DNA of 64,000 bases from Maricaulis sp039978735. Lineage in GTDB: Bacteria; Pseudomonadota; Alphaproteobacteria; Caulobacterales; Maricaulaceae. Positions 1 to 7,379 of this stretch are shown piece by piece; the stretch's first letter is position 1; every line of letters starts with the position of its first letter. The DNA is taken from contig NZ_JBDWAS010000046.1 of NCBI RefSeq assembly GCF_039978735.1, positions 29,478 to 93,477 on the forward strand, written 5' to 3'. The position numbers and the translations under genes are program-made. The notes under the pieces were generated by a model. It was not told the DNA's origin. It searched no databases and saw only the letters and a program-made list of their open reading frames with translations.

Positions 1-2244
1 GACCAGCAAGACCGGAAGGACACACACTGCCGACGCTTGGCCCATGGCCAGGATGCGGGTCATGGGATCGATCCGGGATAAACCGCCCCAGCTCGACCAG
101 GCACCGTTTATGAAGACTGTCAGGATCGAGGTGCTGACGATACTAGCCACGGCCGACAGGAAAACGGGAAGGAAAATTCCCGGTGCCAACCGGGATGGCC
201 GGGCACCCAATGCCAGCCGGATGGCGATTTGACTGCGCGCCGCTGCGAAGGTCTGCAGGGACAACGCCACGGCAACGAGCAGGAAAACAATCATCAGGAC
301 AAGAGAGGCGAGGTTGAGAATGCTCGCCACCCGCCGCTCGCGTTCATAGGCGCGCTGTCCAAGCTCGCCGATCGACAGGATCTGCGAATCCAGTCCGGAA
401 AGAGTTGACGCGTCAAATACATCCGAAGGCACGAGACCGGGTTTCAGGCGCACAAGAAAGCTTAGATATGGATCGCCCTGGGGGTTGAAGGTGGTCGCAA
501 GGTCCACTCCGGTCAGGTGCACCACGGGGTCGCCGTGACTTGCCAGTTTCCCGCGCCGGACCGGCTCGATAACGGCCACGATGCGGCAGGTTTCCACGCG
601 ATCCGCCAGTACGAGATTGCGTCCGATCTGCGACCTGTAGCCAAGGGAAGATATCTGATCCGCCGCCGTCGTCTCCAGCACGGCCTCGCAATGCCGCGCT
701 GCACCCCACAGACGTTCTGGCACCGCGCCGGCCACGACGTCTGCGTCGACGAATTGCGGCCAGCTCATTCCTCCTGTCAGAACACTGACCTGGACGAGCG
801 CCCCGCCTTCCAGTGCAACAGGCATGTTCAGACTGCTGTCCAGGAACGGGTACCAGTTCAACACGGTATACCCGTCGACAAACGCAGAGCGCTCAGCGCT
901 TGCGACAAGCCGCCCGATCACAGCCCTGTCATAGCTGCTCATGCGCCATGTCCGGCTGTCCTCAAGACTGAGCACCGCCCCCCGGCGCGCCTCCAGGGAG
1001 AATTGTGCCGCAACAAAGCCGAGAGAGGCCGATCCCGTTGACAGGACGGCCAGACCGATGACCAGCGCAAAGGCGGTGTTCCGCCGTCTCGCCTGACCCG
1101 ATAGAGCCAGCCGGGCCGGCGCTTCAGTCGCCAGCGGCGTCAGGGAGAGACCGGCAAACAGCAATATCAGCACCAGCCCGGACCCGAATGCTGCTGCAAT
1201 CGGCTGAAGGAGTTTCGTGGGATCCGGCTTGTTCAACGCGCCTAGGACAGGTTCCCCGAACACGACCGAAAGGCTGAAAGCCCCCAACGCAAGAATCGCG
1301 CCTGCCAGACCGAGCAACAGGAGTATCCTGAACGCGAGGCGTTTCGGCGCCGCGCCCAGCATCACGCGAATCCCGAGCTTTTGCCTGTTTGTCGCAATCG
1401 AACCGGACGTCAGAAGGCCGATCGCCAAGGCTGTACCGCACAGTGCTGACAGCCCGCAAAACAGCGCGACGGCCAGTTCGAGCCCCTGCCCCGTGACAAT
1501 GAAGTTAGCATCGCCGAGGCCCGGTGCTGCGCTGATCCTCAGTCCCGTAACGGGTTCGAGGCGGGCGGCCAGGAAGGGAAAGCCCACGTCATCCGCGAGA
1601 ACTGGGGCAAGCTGCCCCTCCACCTCGGCCGGAGAAGACGTTCGGATGTAGATGACGCCGTCCCGTTCCGGGCTGAAGGCGCGTGAAAGCAGGATGGCTT
1701 CATACTGCAGGTGCGAACCGGCAGGCGGATCGGCAACCACACCGAGAACGGGATAATAAAGACCGGCAATCTCCACTTCTGCAGGCATGGCGCCTGTTTG
1801 TGGCCTCAACCGACCTGCCCCCGATCGAGTAAGCCAGACGCCGCTCTCATCGGACGCCAGGCCGAGCCCGAAAAAGTCGGGAAACCGGGTCGAGCTGGCA
1901 ATGGTCCTCAGCTGGACGGCACTTTCGGAAGCGCCCACACGGTGCACATGTCCGCTTTCGGCGATCAGCAACGCGTCCTCAACACCCGATATGTCGGAGC
2001 GGATACGTTCCAGGGCCTGGGCGCTGAACTGATAGACTCTGAAATCCGGAAGCGTCGTCGAACCCGCAAACTCCGGAGCGAAGCCCGCAGTCAGGCGGTA
2101 CGTCCTGAGCGCTGCCGGATAGCCCCTATCACCGGTCAAATCCGTCCAGGCACTTGAAAGCAGGACAGCCGAGACACTCAACCCGCCAAGCAGGGTGAAT
2201 AGACCTGCCATCGCGAGCATGGCGGATTGTAGACGGAACGGCAT
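1..2244 (-). CDS. Duplicated FtsX/MacB-type ABC permease (3' end outside window)
   Basis: The reading frame opens at ATG 2244 and runs without a stop through base 1 (748 codons seen), so its C-terminus lies outside the window. An N-terminal membrane segment (about residues 7-30) is followed by a large extracytoplasmic domain, then segments near 255-280, 303-325 and 350-370. The same plan then repeats: a segment near 390-412, a second periplasmic domain, and segments near 645-665 and 690-712. Two copies of the FtsX signature are visible, KLGIRVMLGAAPKRL (about 288-302) and QIAIRLALGARPSRL (about 672-686). This is the duplicated MacB_PCD/FtsX architecture of mechanotransmission-type ABC systems. 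The ATPase (4343-5017) and adaptor (3082-4350) lie on the other strand across a divergent promoter region, so it is probably their permease. The substrate is not known from sequence. Confidence 0.85.
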   Translation of the reverse strand, partial: MPFRLQSAMLAMAGLFTLLGGLSVSAVLLSSAWTDLTGDRGYPAALRTYRLTAGFAPEFAGSTTLPDFRVYQFSAQALERIRSDISGVEDALLIAESGHVHRVGASESAVQLRTIASSTRFPDFFGLGLASDESGVWLTRSGAGRLRPQTGAMPAEVEIAGLYYPVLGVVADPPAGSHLQYEAILLSRAFSPERDGVIYIRTSSPAEVEGQLAPVLADDVGFPFLAARLEPVTGLRISAAPGLGDANFIVTGQGLELAVALFCGLSALCGTALAIGLLTSGSIATNRQKLGIRVMLGAAPKRLAFRILLLLGLAGAILALGAFSLSVVFGEPVLGALNKPDPTKLLQPIAAAFGSGLVLILLFAGLSLTPLATEAPARLALSGQARRRNTAFALVIGLAVLSTGSASLGFVAAQFSLEARRGAVLSLEDSRTWRMSSYDRAVIGRLVASAERSAFVDGYTVLNWYPFLDSSLNMPVALEGGALVQVSVLTGGMSWPQFVDADVVAGAVPERLWGAARHCEAVLETTAADQISSLGYRSQIGRNLVLADRVETCRIVAVIEPVRRGKLASHGDPVVHLTGVDLATTFNPQGDPYLSFLVRLKPGLVPSDVFDASTLSGLDSQILSIGELGQRAYERERRVASILNLASLVLMIVFLLVAVALSLQTFAAARSQIAIRLALGARPSRLAPGIFLPVFLSAVASIVSTSILTVFINGAWSSWGGLSRIDPMTRILAMGQASAVCVLPVLLV

Positions 2245-2304
2245 TGGTCAAGATATTGGCATCAGCGAGCACGCGGGACGACCGGCGTGAAGCGCCAGCG
2301 ACCG

Positions 2305-2652
2305 TCATCCTCCTTCCCGACTCTGCGCCTCAAGCTCCAACCCCTTCGCAACATACTCAGGCAAGGTGACTTCGGAGTCAGCATTCACATCGAACATCGC
2401 AAACCAGGCGTCGGCTGCCGCTTCGCCGGTCAAAGCCTCGCCCGTGTTGGCATTACTGAAGGACATGGGTATTCCAGCCAGTTCATCTCTCAGAACGGCC
2501 CCATCCCCGTTTTTGTCAAGAACACCAAATATATGTTCCATTTGAGCTTCGATCTCTTCCGCGGCCTCCGGCTCATCGTCCGGCGGGTTCGAGCACGCAG
2601 CTATGGCAATGCCAAGAAGCAGGGGAAGAGCAACTTTCCAAGCGGCATCCAT
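2305..2652 (-). CDS. EF-hand lipoprotein
   Basis: 115 residues. The signal peptide ends in the lipobox IAIAAC, with the lipidated Cys near residue 20, followed by an acidic linker. Two calcium-loop-like segments are visible. DKNGDGAVLRDE (about 47-58) is a canonical EF-hand loop. DVNADSEVTLPE (about 89-100) has D-x-N-x-D spacing but lacks the usual glycine at loop position 6. It is predicted to be a membrane-anchored periplasmic Ca2+-binding protein. It lies 60 bp upstream of the FtsX-type permease on the same strand and is divergent from the secreted peptide gene, so it may belong to the export cassette. Its role there is inference. Confidence 0.8.
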   Translation of the reverse strand: MDAAWKVALPLLLGIAIAACSNPPDDEPEAAEEIEAQMEHIFGVLDKNGDGAVLRDELAGIPMSFSNANTGEALTGEAAADAWFAMFDVNADSEVTLPEYVAKGLELEAQSREGG

Positions 2653-2655
2653 TTT

Positions 2656-2684
2656 TTGACCTCAGGTTGTTCTCGTGTTAGGTG
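2656..2684 (+). promoter_or_regulatory. Possible sigma-70-like promoter of the small-peptide gene
   Basis: TTGACC at 2656-2661, then 17 bases, then TAGGTG at 2679-2684. The -35 element is good and the -10 is weak. It sits in the 97-bp divergent region between the EF-hand lipoprotein and the peptide gene. Confidence 0.25.
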
Positions 2685-2749
2685 CATTACGTCGGGATGC
2701 CACCTTAAACCGCGCCAGCGAATAAGTTGGCCAACTGAAGGAAATCGTA

Positions 2750-2932
2750 ATGATCAAACGAAAATATGCAACCTTAGCGTTGATCACCGCAAGCTTGCTG
2801 TCTTTTGGTACAGCATCAGCCTATGCCGGTGTCGTATGTCGGCAGACGCAGGTATGCAGCACCACCGGCGGGGTTCAGCACTGCATTTATGGCGTGGTGT
2901 GCTGGGAAGAGCAAAACCAAACCATCGAGTAA
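2750..2932 (+). CDS. Small secreted four-cysteine peptide
   Basis: 60 residues. A textbook Sec signal peptide (MIKRK basic start, hydrophobic core, AYA cleavage motif at about residue 26) leaves a mature peptide of about 34 residues. Its four cysteines are spaced C-x5-C-x8-C-x5-C, and GVVC occurs twice, so the mature part is nearly symmetric. The ribosome-binding site GAAGGA lies 8 bases before the ATG, which supports translation. A strong hairpin follows (2954-2990), then adaptor and ABC ATPase genes. I do not recognise the family. A disulfide-bonded secreted peptide (bacteriocin-like, signal or envelope factor) handled by the neighbouring MacAB-like machinery is a reasonable inference only. 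Confidence 0.7.
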   Translation: MIKRKYATLALITASLLSFGTASAYAGVVCRQTQVCSTTGGVQHCIYGVVCWEEQNQTIE

Positions 2933-2953
2933 ACCCATTTGCGTTCCTTTCTT

Positions 2954-2990
2954 GTGATGCGGCTCGAACAACGAGACCGCATCACCTTTT
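2954..2990 (+). terminator. Strong hairpin with T-run after the peptide gene
   Basis: Stem GTGATGCGG (2954-2962) pairs exactly with CCGCATCAC (2977-2985). An inner CTCG/CGAG stem extends it, and CTTTT follows. It sits 22 bases after the peptide stop and upstream of the adaptor gene. It can act as a terminator, or as a partial terminator that lets the peptide be made in excess of its exporter. Confidence 0.75.
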
Positions 2991-3081
2991 CCCAAGTATT
3001 TGTGCCTTGCGATTTCCAGCCGACGCATTACTTTTGGTTGTCTTGAATAAATGACGACTGGCAAGCTTGTCCAATTTCGTG

Positions 3082-4350
3082 ATGACCCCGACCCGTTCCT
3101 TGCCCACAGATCGGCGAACACGCGCATTTCCTTGGGTCCTCGCGACAGGCGGTGCCGTCGCCGCCCTGCTCATCATGGTCATATTCCTGATCTGGCGAGC
3201 AGGCGTGTTCGTCCCGACGCTCGATGTCGATCGCGTTGTTTTGGGCGATGCCCAAAGCGGACTCTTTGCGCCGGAAGTCACGGTGCCGGGCGTCGTTGTG
3301 GACATGGCCACTACGGCCGCGCCATCGCCGGAAGACGGGTCGGTTTTGCAAATCCATTTCCGCAATGGCGATCAGGTGGCGGCCGGGGAAGTCGTCCTGA
3401 TGCTCCGCAATTCTGCTCTGGAACGCGAAGTTGCTGACAATCTGGTCCGGCTGGGCCGGGAGGCGCTCGCCATCGAGGCGCAAATCGCCGATCTCGATCG
3501 CCGGGTAAACGACGCCAGGTCGCAGTTACGGGACATCGCATTCCGCAAACGCCAAGCCGTCATGGAGCTGGAACGGAATCTTGTCCTCGAACAACGCGGC
3601 TTCGCCTCCCCCGCCCGCATGGAGCGCCTGAGAGACGAAGTGGCCTTCTTCACGGAAGAAGAAATCAACGCCGACGAGGTCCTGGAAAACACCCGGCAGG
3701 ACGCAAACCGGCGTTCCGAACGCCTGAATGCGGCGCAGGCGCGCCTTGAACGGCTGTCGCAGAGCATCGCTGATCGGCTGGACGGGCTGACCATACGCGC
3801 GCCCGCCGACGGCCAGATATCCGGGCTGACCCTGAGTGTGGGCGAGCCCGTCTCGTCGGGTGAGGTTCTGTTCACCGTCACCCGCGGCCGCCCGGACAGG
3901 ATATCGGCCCAGGTCATGGAAAGCGCGGCCCAAGACCTGTTTGTTGGGCTGGAGGCCAGGCTGCGCACGCCCCACTCGGGCGATTTGAGTATTGAAGCCA
4001 TCGACCCCCAGGCCCGCGACGGGGCCGTGGAGGTCCGGCTGTCATTCCTGTCAGAGGTCCCCGACGATCTCCGCGCCGGTCAGATGGTGCAGATCGCCAT
4101 CCAGACGGACGAGCCCCGGACCGCCGTCAGCGTGCCGTTCGGCGAGCTTGTCGGACCCGATATGATCTGGGTGTACGACGAGCCGAACGGAACCGCGACA
4201 CCCAGACCCGTCCGGCTGGGCCAGCGCGCGGGCGCCCGGGTCGAAGTGCTCGACGGCTTGTCCGGAAACGAAACGATCCTTGTAAGCGCGCCGCGCCCGA
4301 TCGATGGTTTTCGCTCCGTGCGTATCCGGGGTGCGCAAAGCAATGAGTGA
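3082..4350 (+). CDS. MacA/HlyD-type periplasmic adaptor protein
   Basis: About 422 residues. A single N-terminal membrane anchor (about 18-40) is followed by a first half of a biotinyl-lipoyl-like domain (VLQIHFRNGDQVAAGEVVL), a long charged coiled-coil hairpin (about 110-240) and the returning half (IRAPADGQISGLTLSVGEPV). Beta-barrel and membrane-proximal domains end the protein. This is the standard order for RND/ABC adaptors that bridge an inner-membrane transporter to an outer-membrane channel. ATG 3082 is chosen; an in-frame TTG at 3067 is possible and neither has a good ribosome-binding site. Its last 8 bases overlap the ATPase start, so the two are translationally coupled. Confidence 0.85.
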   Translation: MTPTRSLPTDRRTRAFPWVLATGGAVAALLIMVIFLIWRAGVFVPTLDVDRVVLGDAQSGLFAPEVTVPGVVVDMATTAAPSPEDGSVLQIHFRNGDQVAAGEVVLMLRNSALEREVADNLVRLGREALAIEAQIADLDRRVNDARSQLRDIAFRKRQAVMELERNLVLEQRGFASPARMERLRDEVAFFTEEEINADEVLENTRQDANRRSERLNAAQARLERLSQSIADRLDGLTIRAPADGQISGLTLSVGEPVSSGEVLFTVTRGRPDRISAQVMESAAQDLFVGLEARLRTPHSGDLSIEAIDPQARDGAVEVRLSFLSEVPDDLRAGQMVQIAIQTDEPRTAVSVPFGELVGPDMIWVYDEPNGTATPRPVRLGQRAGARVEVLDGLSGNETILVSAPRPIDGFRSVRIRGAQSNE

Positions 4351-5017
4351 CGCACTCACACTGATCGCGGTCACAAAGCGCTTCCGGACCCGAAAAGTAG
4401 AAACCACGGCGCTTGACCAGGTCACCATGAGTATTCCCCGGGGCGAGTTCCTGTCGATTGTGGGGCCCTCGGGATCTGGCAAGTCCACACTCATTGCCAT
4501 CATGGGGTTGCTGGAAAAGCCGAGCGAGGGACAGGTGGCTTTCTTTGGCGAAGACGTCACCCGGGCTGGGTCCGGACGGCTTGCAGATTTGCGGCGCCAT
4601 CATGTCGGGTTCGTGTTTCAGTCATTTCATCTCATGAGCGACGAAACTGTCGTAGAAAACGTCATGGCCGGCCTCGACGGGATTGAGCGTTCGAGACGTC
4701 TTCGCCGGGAGCGGGCAATGGAAGCGCTCAATGCGCTTGGCATTGAGCACAGGGCGGATCACTTGCCCGCTCAACTGTCCGGCGGCCAGCAGCAACGTGC
4801 CGCGATCGCTCGCGCCATGGTTCGCGAACCACGCCTTTTGATATGCGACGAACCGACGGGAAACCTGGACCCGGAGTCCGCTGGCATCGTCATGGGCCAT
4901 ATCGACGCCATCCGGGAGCGCGGCGCCACGGTCGTGCTGGTTACACACGATCATGTCATTGCCGGGCGGGCCGACCGGACCATCGCCCTCGAACACGGAC
5001 GTATAAAACAGCCTTGA
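4343..5017 (+). CDS. MacB/LolD-type ABC transporter ATPase
   Basis: 224 residues. Walker A GPSGSGKST (41-49), Q-loop FVFQSF (about 90-95), signature LSGGQ (145-149), Walker B LLICDE (165-170) and H-loop VTHDH (200-204) are all present, so it should be a working ATPase of the MacB/LolD/FtsE class that energises FtsX-type permeases. The ATG inside ATGAGTGA overlaps the adaptor stop; an upstream in-frame start at 4304 would overlap the adaptor further and is unlikely. The partner permease is most likely the divergently encoded protein ending at base 1. Confidence 0.9.
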   Translation: MSDALTLIAVTKRFRTRKVETTALDQVTMSIPRGEFLSIVGPSGSGKSTLIAIMGLLEKPSEGQVAFFGEDVTRAGSGRLADLRRHHVGFVFQSFHLMSDETVVENVMAGLDGIERSRRLRRERAMEALNALGIEHRADHLPAQLSGGQQQRAAIARAMVREPRLLICDEPTGNLDPESAGIVMGHIDAIRERGATVVLVTHDHVIAGRADRTIALEHGRIKQP

Positions 5018-5090
5018 GCGCGTTCCATATGAGCATCGACCCCGGCACCGCAAGCGGCGACAGACTCGGGTCGTGCGGAGCGGGGACAAA
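5015..5090. repeat. Direct repeat, copy 1 (about 76 bp)
   Basis: Begins at the ATPase stop codon with TGAGCGCGTTCCATATGAGC and is nearly identical to copy 2 at 5137-5213, 122 bp downstream. The sequence between the copies contains tggcgcc...ggcctcaaacc, which looks like a worn copy of the 3' end of the adjacent tRNA-Arg gene (minus strand). Confidence 0.8.
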
Positions 5091-5136
5091 GGAGAGATGG
5101 CGCCGGCTGATGGGCCGGCCTCAAACCCCGCAGCCC

Positions 5137-5213
5137 TGAGCGCGTTCCATGTGAGCATCGACCCCGGCACCGCAAGCGGCGACAGGCTCGGGTCGAGCGG
5201 AGCGGGAACAGAG
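5137..5213. repeat. Direct repeat, copy 2 (about 76 bp)
   Basis: TGAGCGCGTTCCATGTGAGC and onwards repeats copy 1 at 5015-5090 with a few substitutions. It ends just before the 3' end of the tRNA-Arg gene. Duplicated tracts next to a tRNA 3' end can be remnants of integration or unequal exchange. Confidence 0.8.
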
Positions 5214-5220
5214 GAAAAAG

Positions 5221-5297
5221 TGGCGCCCCCGGCAGGACTCGAACCTGCAACCATCCGCTTAGAAGGCGGGCGCTCTATCCGGTTGAGCTACGGAGGC
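5221..5297 (-). tRNA. tRNA-Arg (TCT)
   Basis: 77 nt with a genome-encoded CCA. The acceptor stem GCCTCCG/CGGGGGC has one U-G pair, the D stem is GCTC/GAGC, the anticodon loop is CTTCTAA (anticodon TCT, reading AGA), and the T arm has GGTTCGAGTCC. The first anticodon-stem pair is a C-A mismatch. Confidence 0.93.
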
Positions 5298-5311
5298 CAG
5301 ACAGGTCCGGT

Positions 5312-5617
5312 CTAGTGCGACCAGGGCTGTTTGCGATCGGCGGAGAAATTGTCGGCGTAGGACTTCTCGTACCGCTTGGGTTCGTGCGGCTCGACGACCT
5401 GGAAAGGGATGCCCTGGCGCTTGGCGTAGGCCACGGCGTCTTCCTGGCTGTCGAACTTCAGGCGGATCTGGCTGCGCATGTCCGAGCTGGACGTCCAGCC
5501 CATCAGCGGATCCGGCCTTTTCGCCATCTCCGGCGAAAACTCGAGCACCCACTTCTTCGTCTTGCCGCGGCCCGACTGCATCGCATTGCGGGCCGGACGA
5601 TAGATCCTCGCGAACAT
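5312..5617 (-). CDS. ETC complex I subunit, NDUFS4-like
   Basis: 101 residues. It starts MFARIYRPARNAMQSGR and carries the typical WVLEF, MGWTSSSDM, and AVAYAKRQGIPFQV segments of the NDUFS4 (18 kDa, accessory complex I) family. Alphaproteobacteria encode this small soluble subunit, which sits on the peripheral arm of NADH:quinone oxidoreductase. The ATG at 5617 is chosen because GGGAGA lies 5 bases upstream; an upstream in-frame start at 5662 lacks this. It stands alone between two tRNA genes on the same strand, away from the nuo operon, as is usual. Confidence 0.88.
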   Translation of the reverse strand: MFARIYRPARNAMQSGRGKTKKWVLEFSPEMAKRPDPLMGWTSSSDMRSQIRLKFDSQEDAVAYAKRQGIPFQVVEPHEPKRYEKSYADNFSADRKQPWSH

Positions 5618-5662
5618 GCGCGTCTCCCATTTCAACCGCATGGACCGGCGAAAACCGGTCAA

Positions 5663-5739
<77 letters not shown>

Positions 5740-5779
5740 AATATTGCCCTTATGTAAGCGCCCTCGCCTTTAGGCAAGC

Positions 5780-6427
5780 CTACTGCGCGTCTTCGGGCGT
5801 ATCCTGTGCAGGCGTATCCGTATCCGGCTCGCCGGCAGTCCCGGCATCCATGTCTTCAGCCGTTTCTTCAGCGGTTTCTTCCGGGGCCGGCGCCGCATCG
5901 TCCGCACCCTCGTCCACATTGCCGAAAAAGGCGTGACGGACCGTATCGCCGGGGCGGATACCGAGTTCGAATGTGCGGCCCGCAGCCAGTTCCAGAACGC
6001 CGGAAACCACGGCATCCGATGCCAGGCTGCGGCGCGAGCCGGCCTGGGCATGACCGACAATCTTCACGATTTCGCCGTCCGGCGCGATGAAGACGAGGTC
6101 GAGATCGATCAGCGTGTTTTCCATCCACATCGCCGTGCGGCGGGGCGGAGAATAGTGGAACAGCATGCCGGCATCGGGATCCAGCGTCTCGCGCCACATC
6201 AGGCCGCGTTCCAGCTGTTCCGGCGTGGTCGCCAGCTCGGCCGTGAAGACATGCCGGCCATCGGCGCTGTCGATGACGACCGGCTCGGGCCCGCCAAACG
6301 TGATGGCGGACACTTCCGCGGTGGGGTCGGAAACGGTGGCGTCGGGCGTTGCGGCCGCCGGTTCGGCGTCCTGCGCCCAGGCCGGCGCTGAGACGCCGAC
6401 CAGAAGGGAAAGGATCAAGCTGCGCAT
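5780..6427 (-). CDS. Secreted DUF192 family protein
   Basis: About 215 residues. A signal peptide (MRSLILSLLVG...APAWA) is followed by a DUF192 core with the hallmarks ERGLMWR, DAGMLFHY, MWMENTLIDLDLVFI and VLELAAG (about 60-165), and then a low-complexity acidic, Thr/Ala-rich tail. DUF192 proteins are small periplasmic beta-proteins of unsettled function. The 50-residue acidic tail is longer than the family norm. ATG 6427 fits the signal peptide; an upstream start at 6463 would bury it. Confidence 0.85.
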   Translation of the reverse strand: MRSLILSLLVGVSAPAWAQDAEPAAATPDATVSDPTAEVSAITFGGPEPVVIDSADGRHVFTAELATTPEQLERGLMWRETLDPDAGMLFHYSPPRRTAMWMENTLIDLDLVFIAPDGEIVKIVGHAQAGSRRSLASDAVVSGVLELAAGRTFELGIRPGDTVRHAFFGNVDEGADDAAPAPEETAEETAEDMDAGTAGEPDTDTPAQDTPEDAQ

Positions 6428-6517
6428 GTGCCGGAAGCTAGCGGGCGTCTGCGCGTTGCGCAACGCCGGACAGACGCCGCGAGCCCGTCATCAACAGCCG
6501 GAGCGGGTCTGCCCGGA

Positions 6518-7042
6518 TCAAGCGCCCTGGGCAGGCCGGATTTCCGCGGCCAGAGCGCCCTTGGGGCCCTCGATGCAGCGCACTTCCAGCGTATCGCCCG
6601 GCGCCACGTCTTCCAGACCGGCGCGGCGCAGGGTGGCGGCATGCAGGAAGACATCGCCCTCCACTTCCGCGCAATTGACGAAGCCATAGCCGCGCAACGG
6701 ATCGAACCATTTCACCACGGCCTGGCAGAAAGGCGCGCTGGATACGGCATAGGGATGGAAACGCCGCGGCCGCACCTCGGCCTGCGTGTCGCCGCCGCTC
6801 ATCTCGACCAGTTCTATGGCCTGCCGCCCCTTGTCGCCGCGGACGGCCTTGCAGACCACTTTGGCGTTCGGTAGGGCCGGACCCTGCCCGAAACGGCGCA
6901 GACAGCTGGCGTGGAGCAGGATGTCGCCCTCGCCGTCAACCGCGTCAATGAACCCGTACCCGCGCGCGGGATCGTACCACTTAACGCGGCCCTCCAGTTG
7001 AAGCACTTCGGTGTCTTCAAAAACATCGTGAGCCAGAACCAT
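6518..7042 (-). CDS. Tandem cold-shock domain protein
   Basis: 174 residues with two cold-shock domains, at about 16-80 and 107-172. Each has the RNP1-like core in diverged form (KWYDPARGYGFI and VKWFDPLRGYGFV) and an RNP2-like strand (DILLHASCL, DVFLHAATL). It should bind single-stranded RNA or DNA and act as an RNA chaperone. Tandem CSD proteins of this type are common in Caulobacterales-like bacteria, so the call is secure although the individual homologue is not identified. A 14-bp palindrome lies 34 bp upstream of the start. Confidence 0.88.
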   Translation of the reverse strand: MVLAHDVFEDTEVLQLEGRVKWYDPARGYGFIDAVDGEGDILLHASCLRRFGQGPALPNAKVVCKAVRGDKGRQAIELVEMSGGDTQAEVRPRRFHPYAVSSAPFCQAVVKWFDPLRGYGFVNCAEVEGDVFLHAATLRRAGLEDVAPGDTLEVRCIEGPKGALAAEIRPAQGA

Positions 7043-7075
7043 GATATCGCTCGCTTAAACAACCCTCGAGTGAAG

Positions 7076-7089
7076 ATTTGTACACAAAT
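7076..7089. promoter_or_regulatory. Palindrome upstream of the cold-shock gene
   Basis: ATTTGTACACAAAT has perfect 6-bp arms (ATTTGT/ACAAAT) around a 2-bp centre. It sits 34 bp upstream of the cold-shock start, a good place for an operator. No regulator is identified. Confidence 0.35.
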
Positions 7090-7312
7090 TCATGACCGAA
7101 GAGAAGACGAATCGGCCGATTGGTTGCGTTTTGCGACTTCGACATCTAGTCGCTGCGAGCGGTTCTCAACGAAATTAACGCAATATGTTGGGGTTGAACT
7201 GATTTTCAATCACAACCTGATGCGGATTTCCTGTCTTTCTCGTAAGGTTCATTTTTCTCCTGAGAGGCGAGTTTCTTCGCGCGAATCCGGTTCGGGAATT
7301 CGCGCCACGCGT

Positions 7313-7339
7313 AAAAACCGCCGATCCGGCGATCGGCGG
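7313..7339 (-). terminator. Rho-independent terminator of the QueD-like gene
   Basis: Read on the minus strand, CCGCCGATC and GATCGGCGG form a 9-bp stem with a 4-base loop and are followed by TTTTT. It lies 41 bp after the QueD-like stop codon. Confidence 0.85.
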
Positions 7340-7379
7340 TGGCAGAAAATCGTGGAAAACTCGAAACTTTCCCGGCGTC

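Larger units (their letters stand above)
7043..7379. other. Intergenic region upstream of the cold-shock gene
   Basis: 337 bp without a gene. It holds the terminator of the QueD-like gene (7313-7339) and a palindrome ATTTGTACACAAAT (7076-7089) just upstream of the cold-shock gene. The middle is less GC-rich than its surroundings and may contain that gene's long 5' leader. No small ORF looked convincing. Confidence 0.6.

Noticed and set aside
5015..5213. The two repeat copies as a CRISPR array
   Set aside because: Only two copies, 76 bp long with a 46-bp gap and no cas genes in the window.
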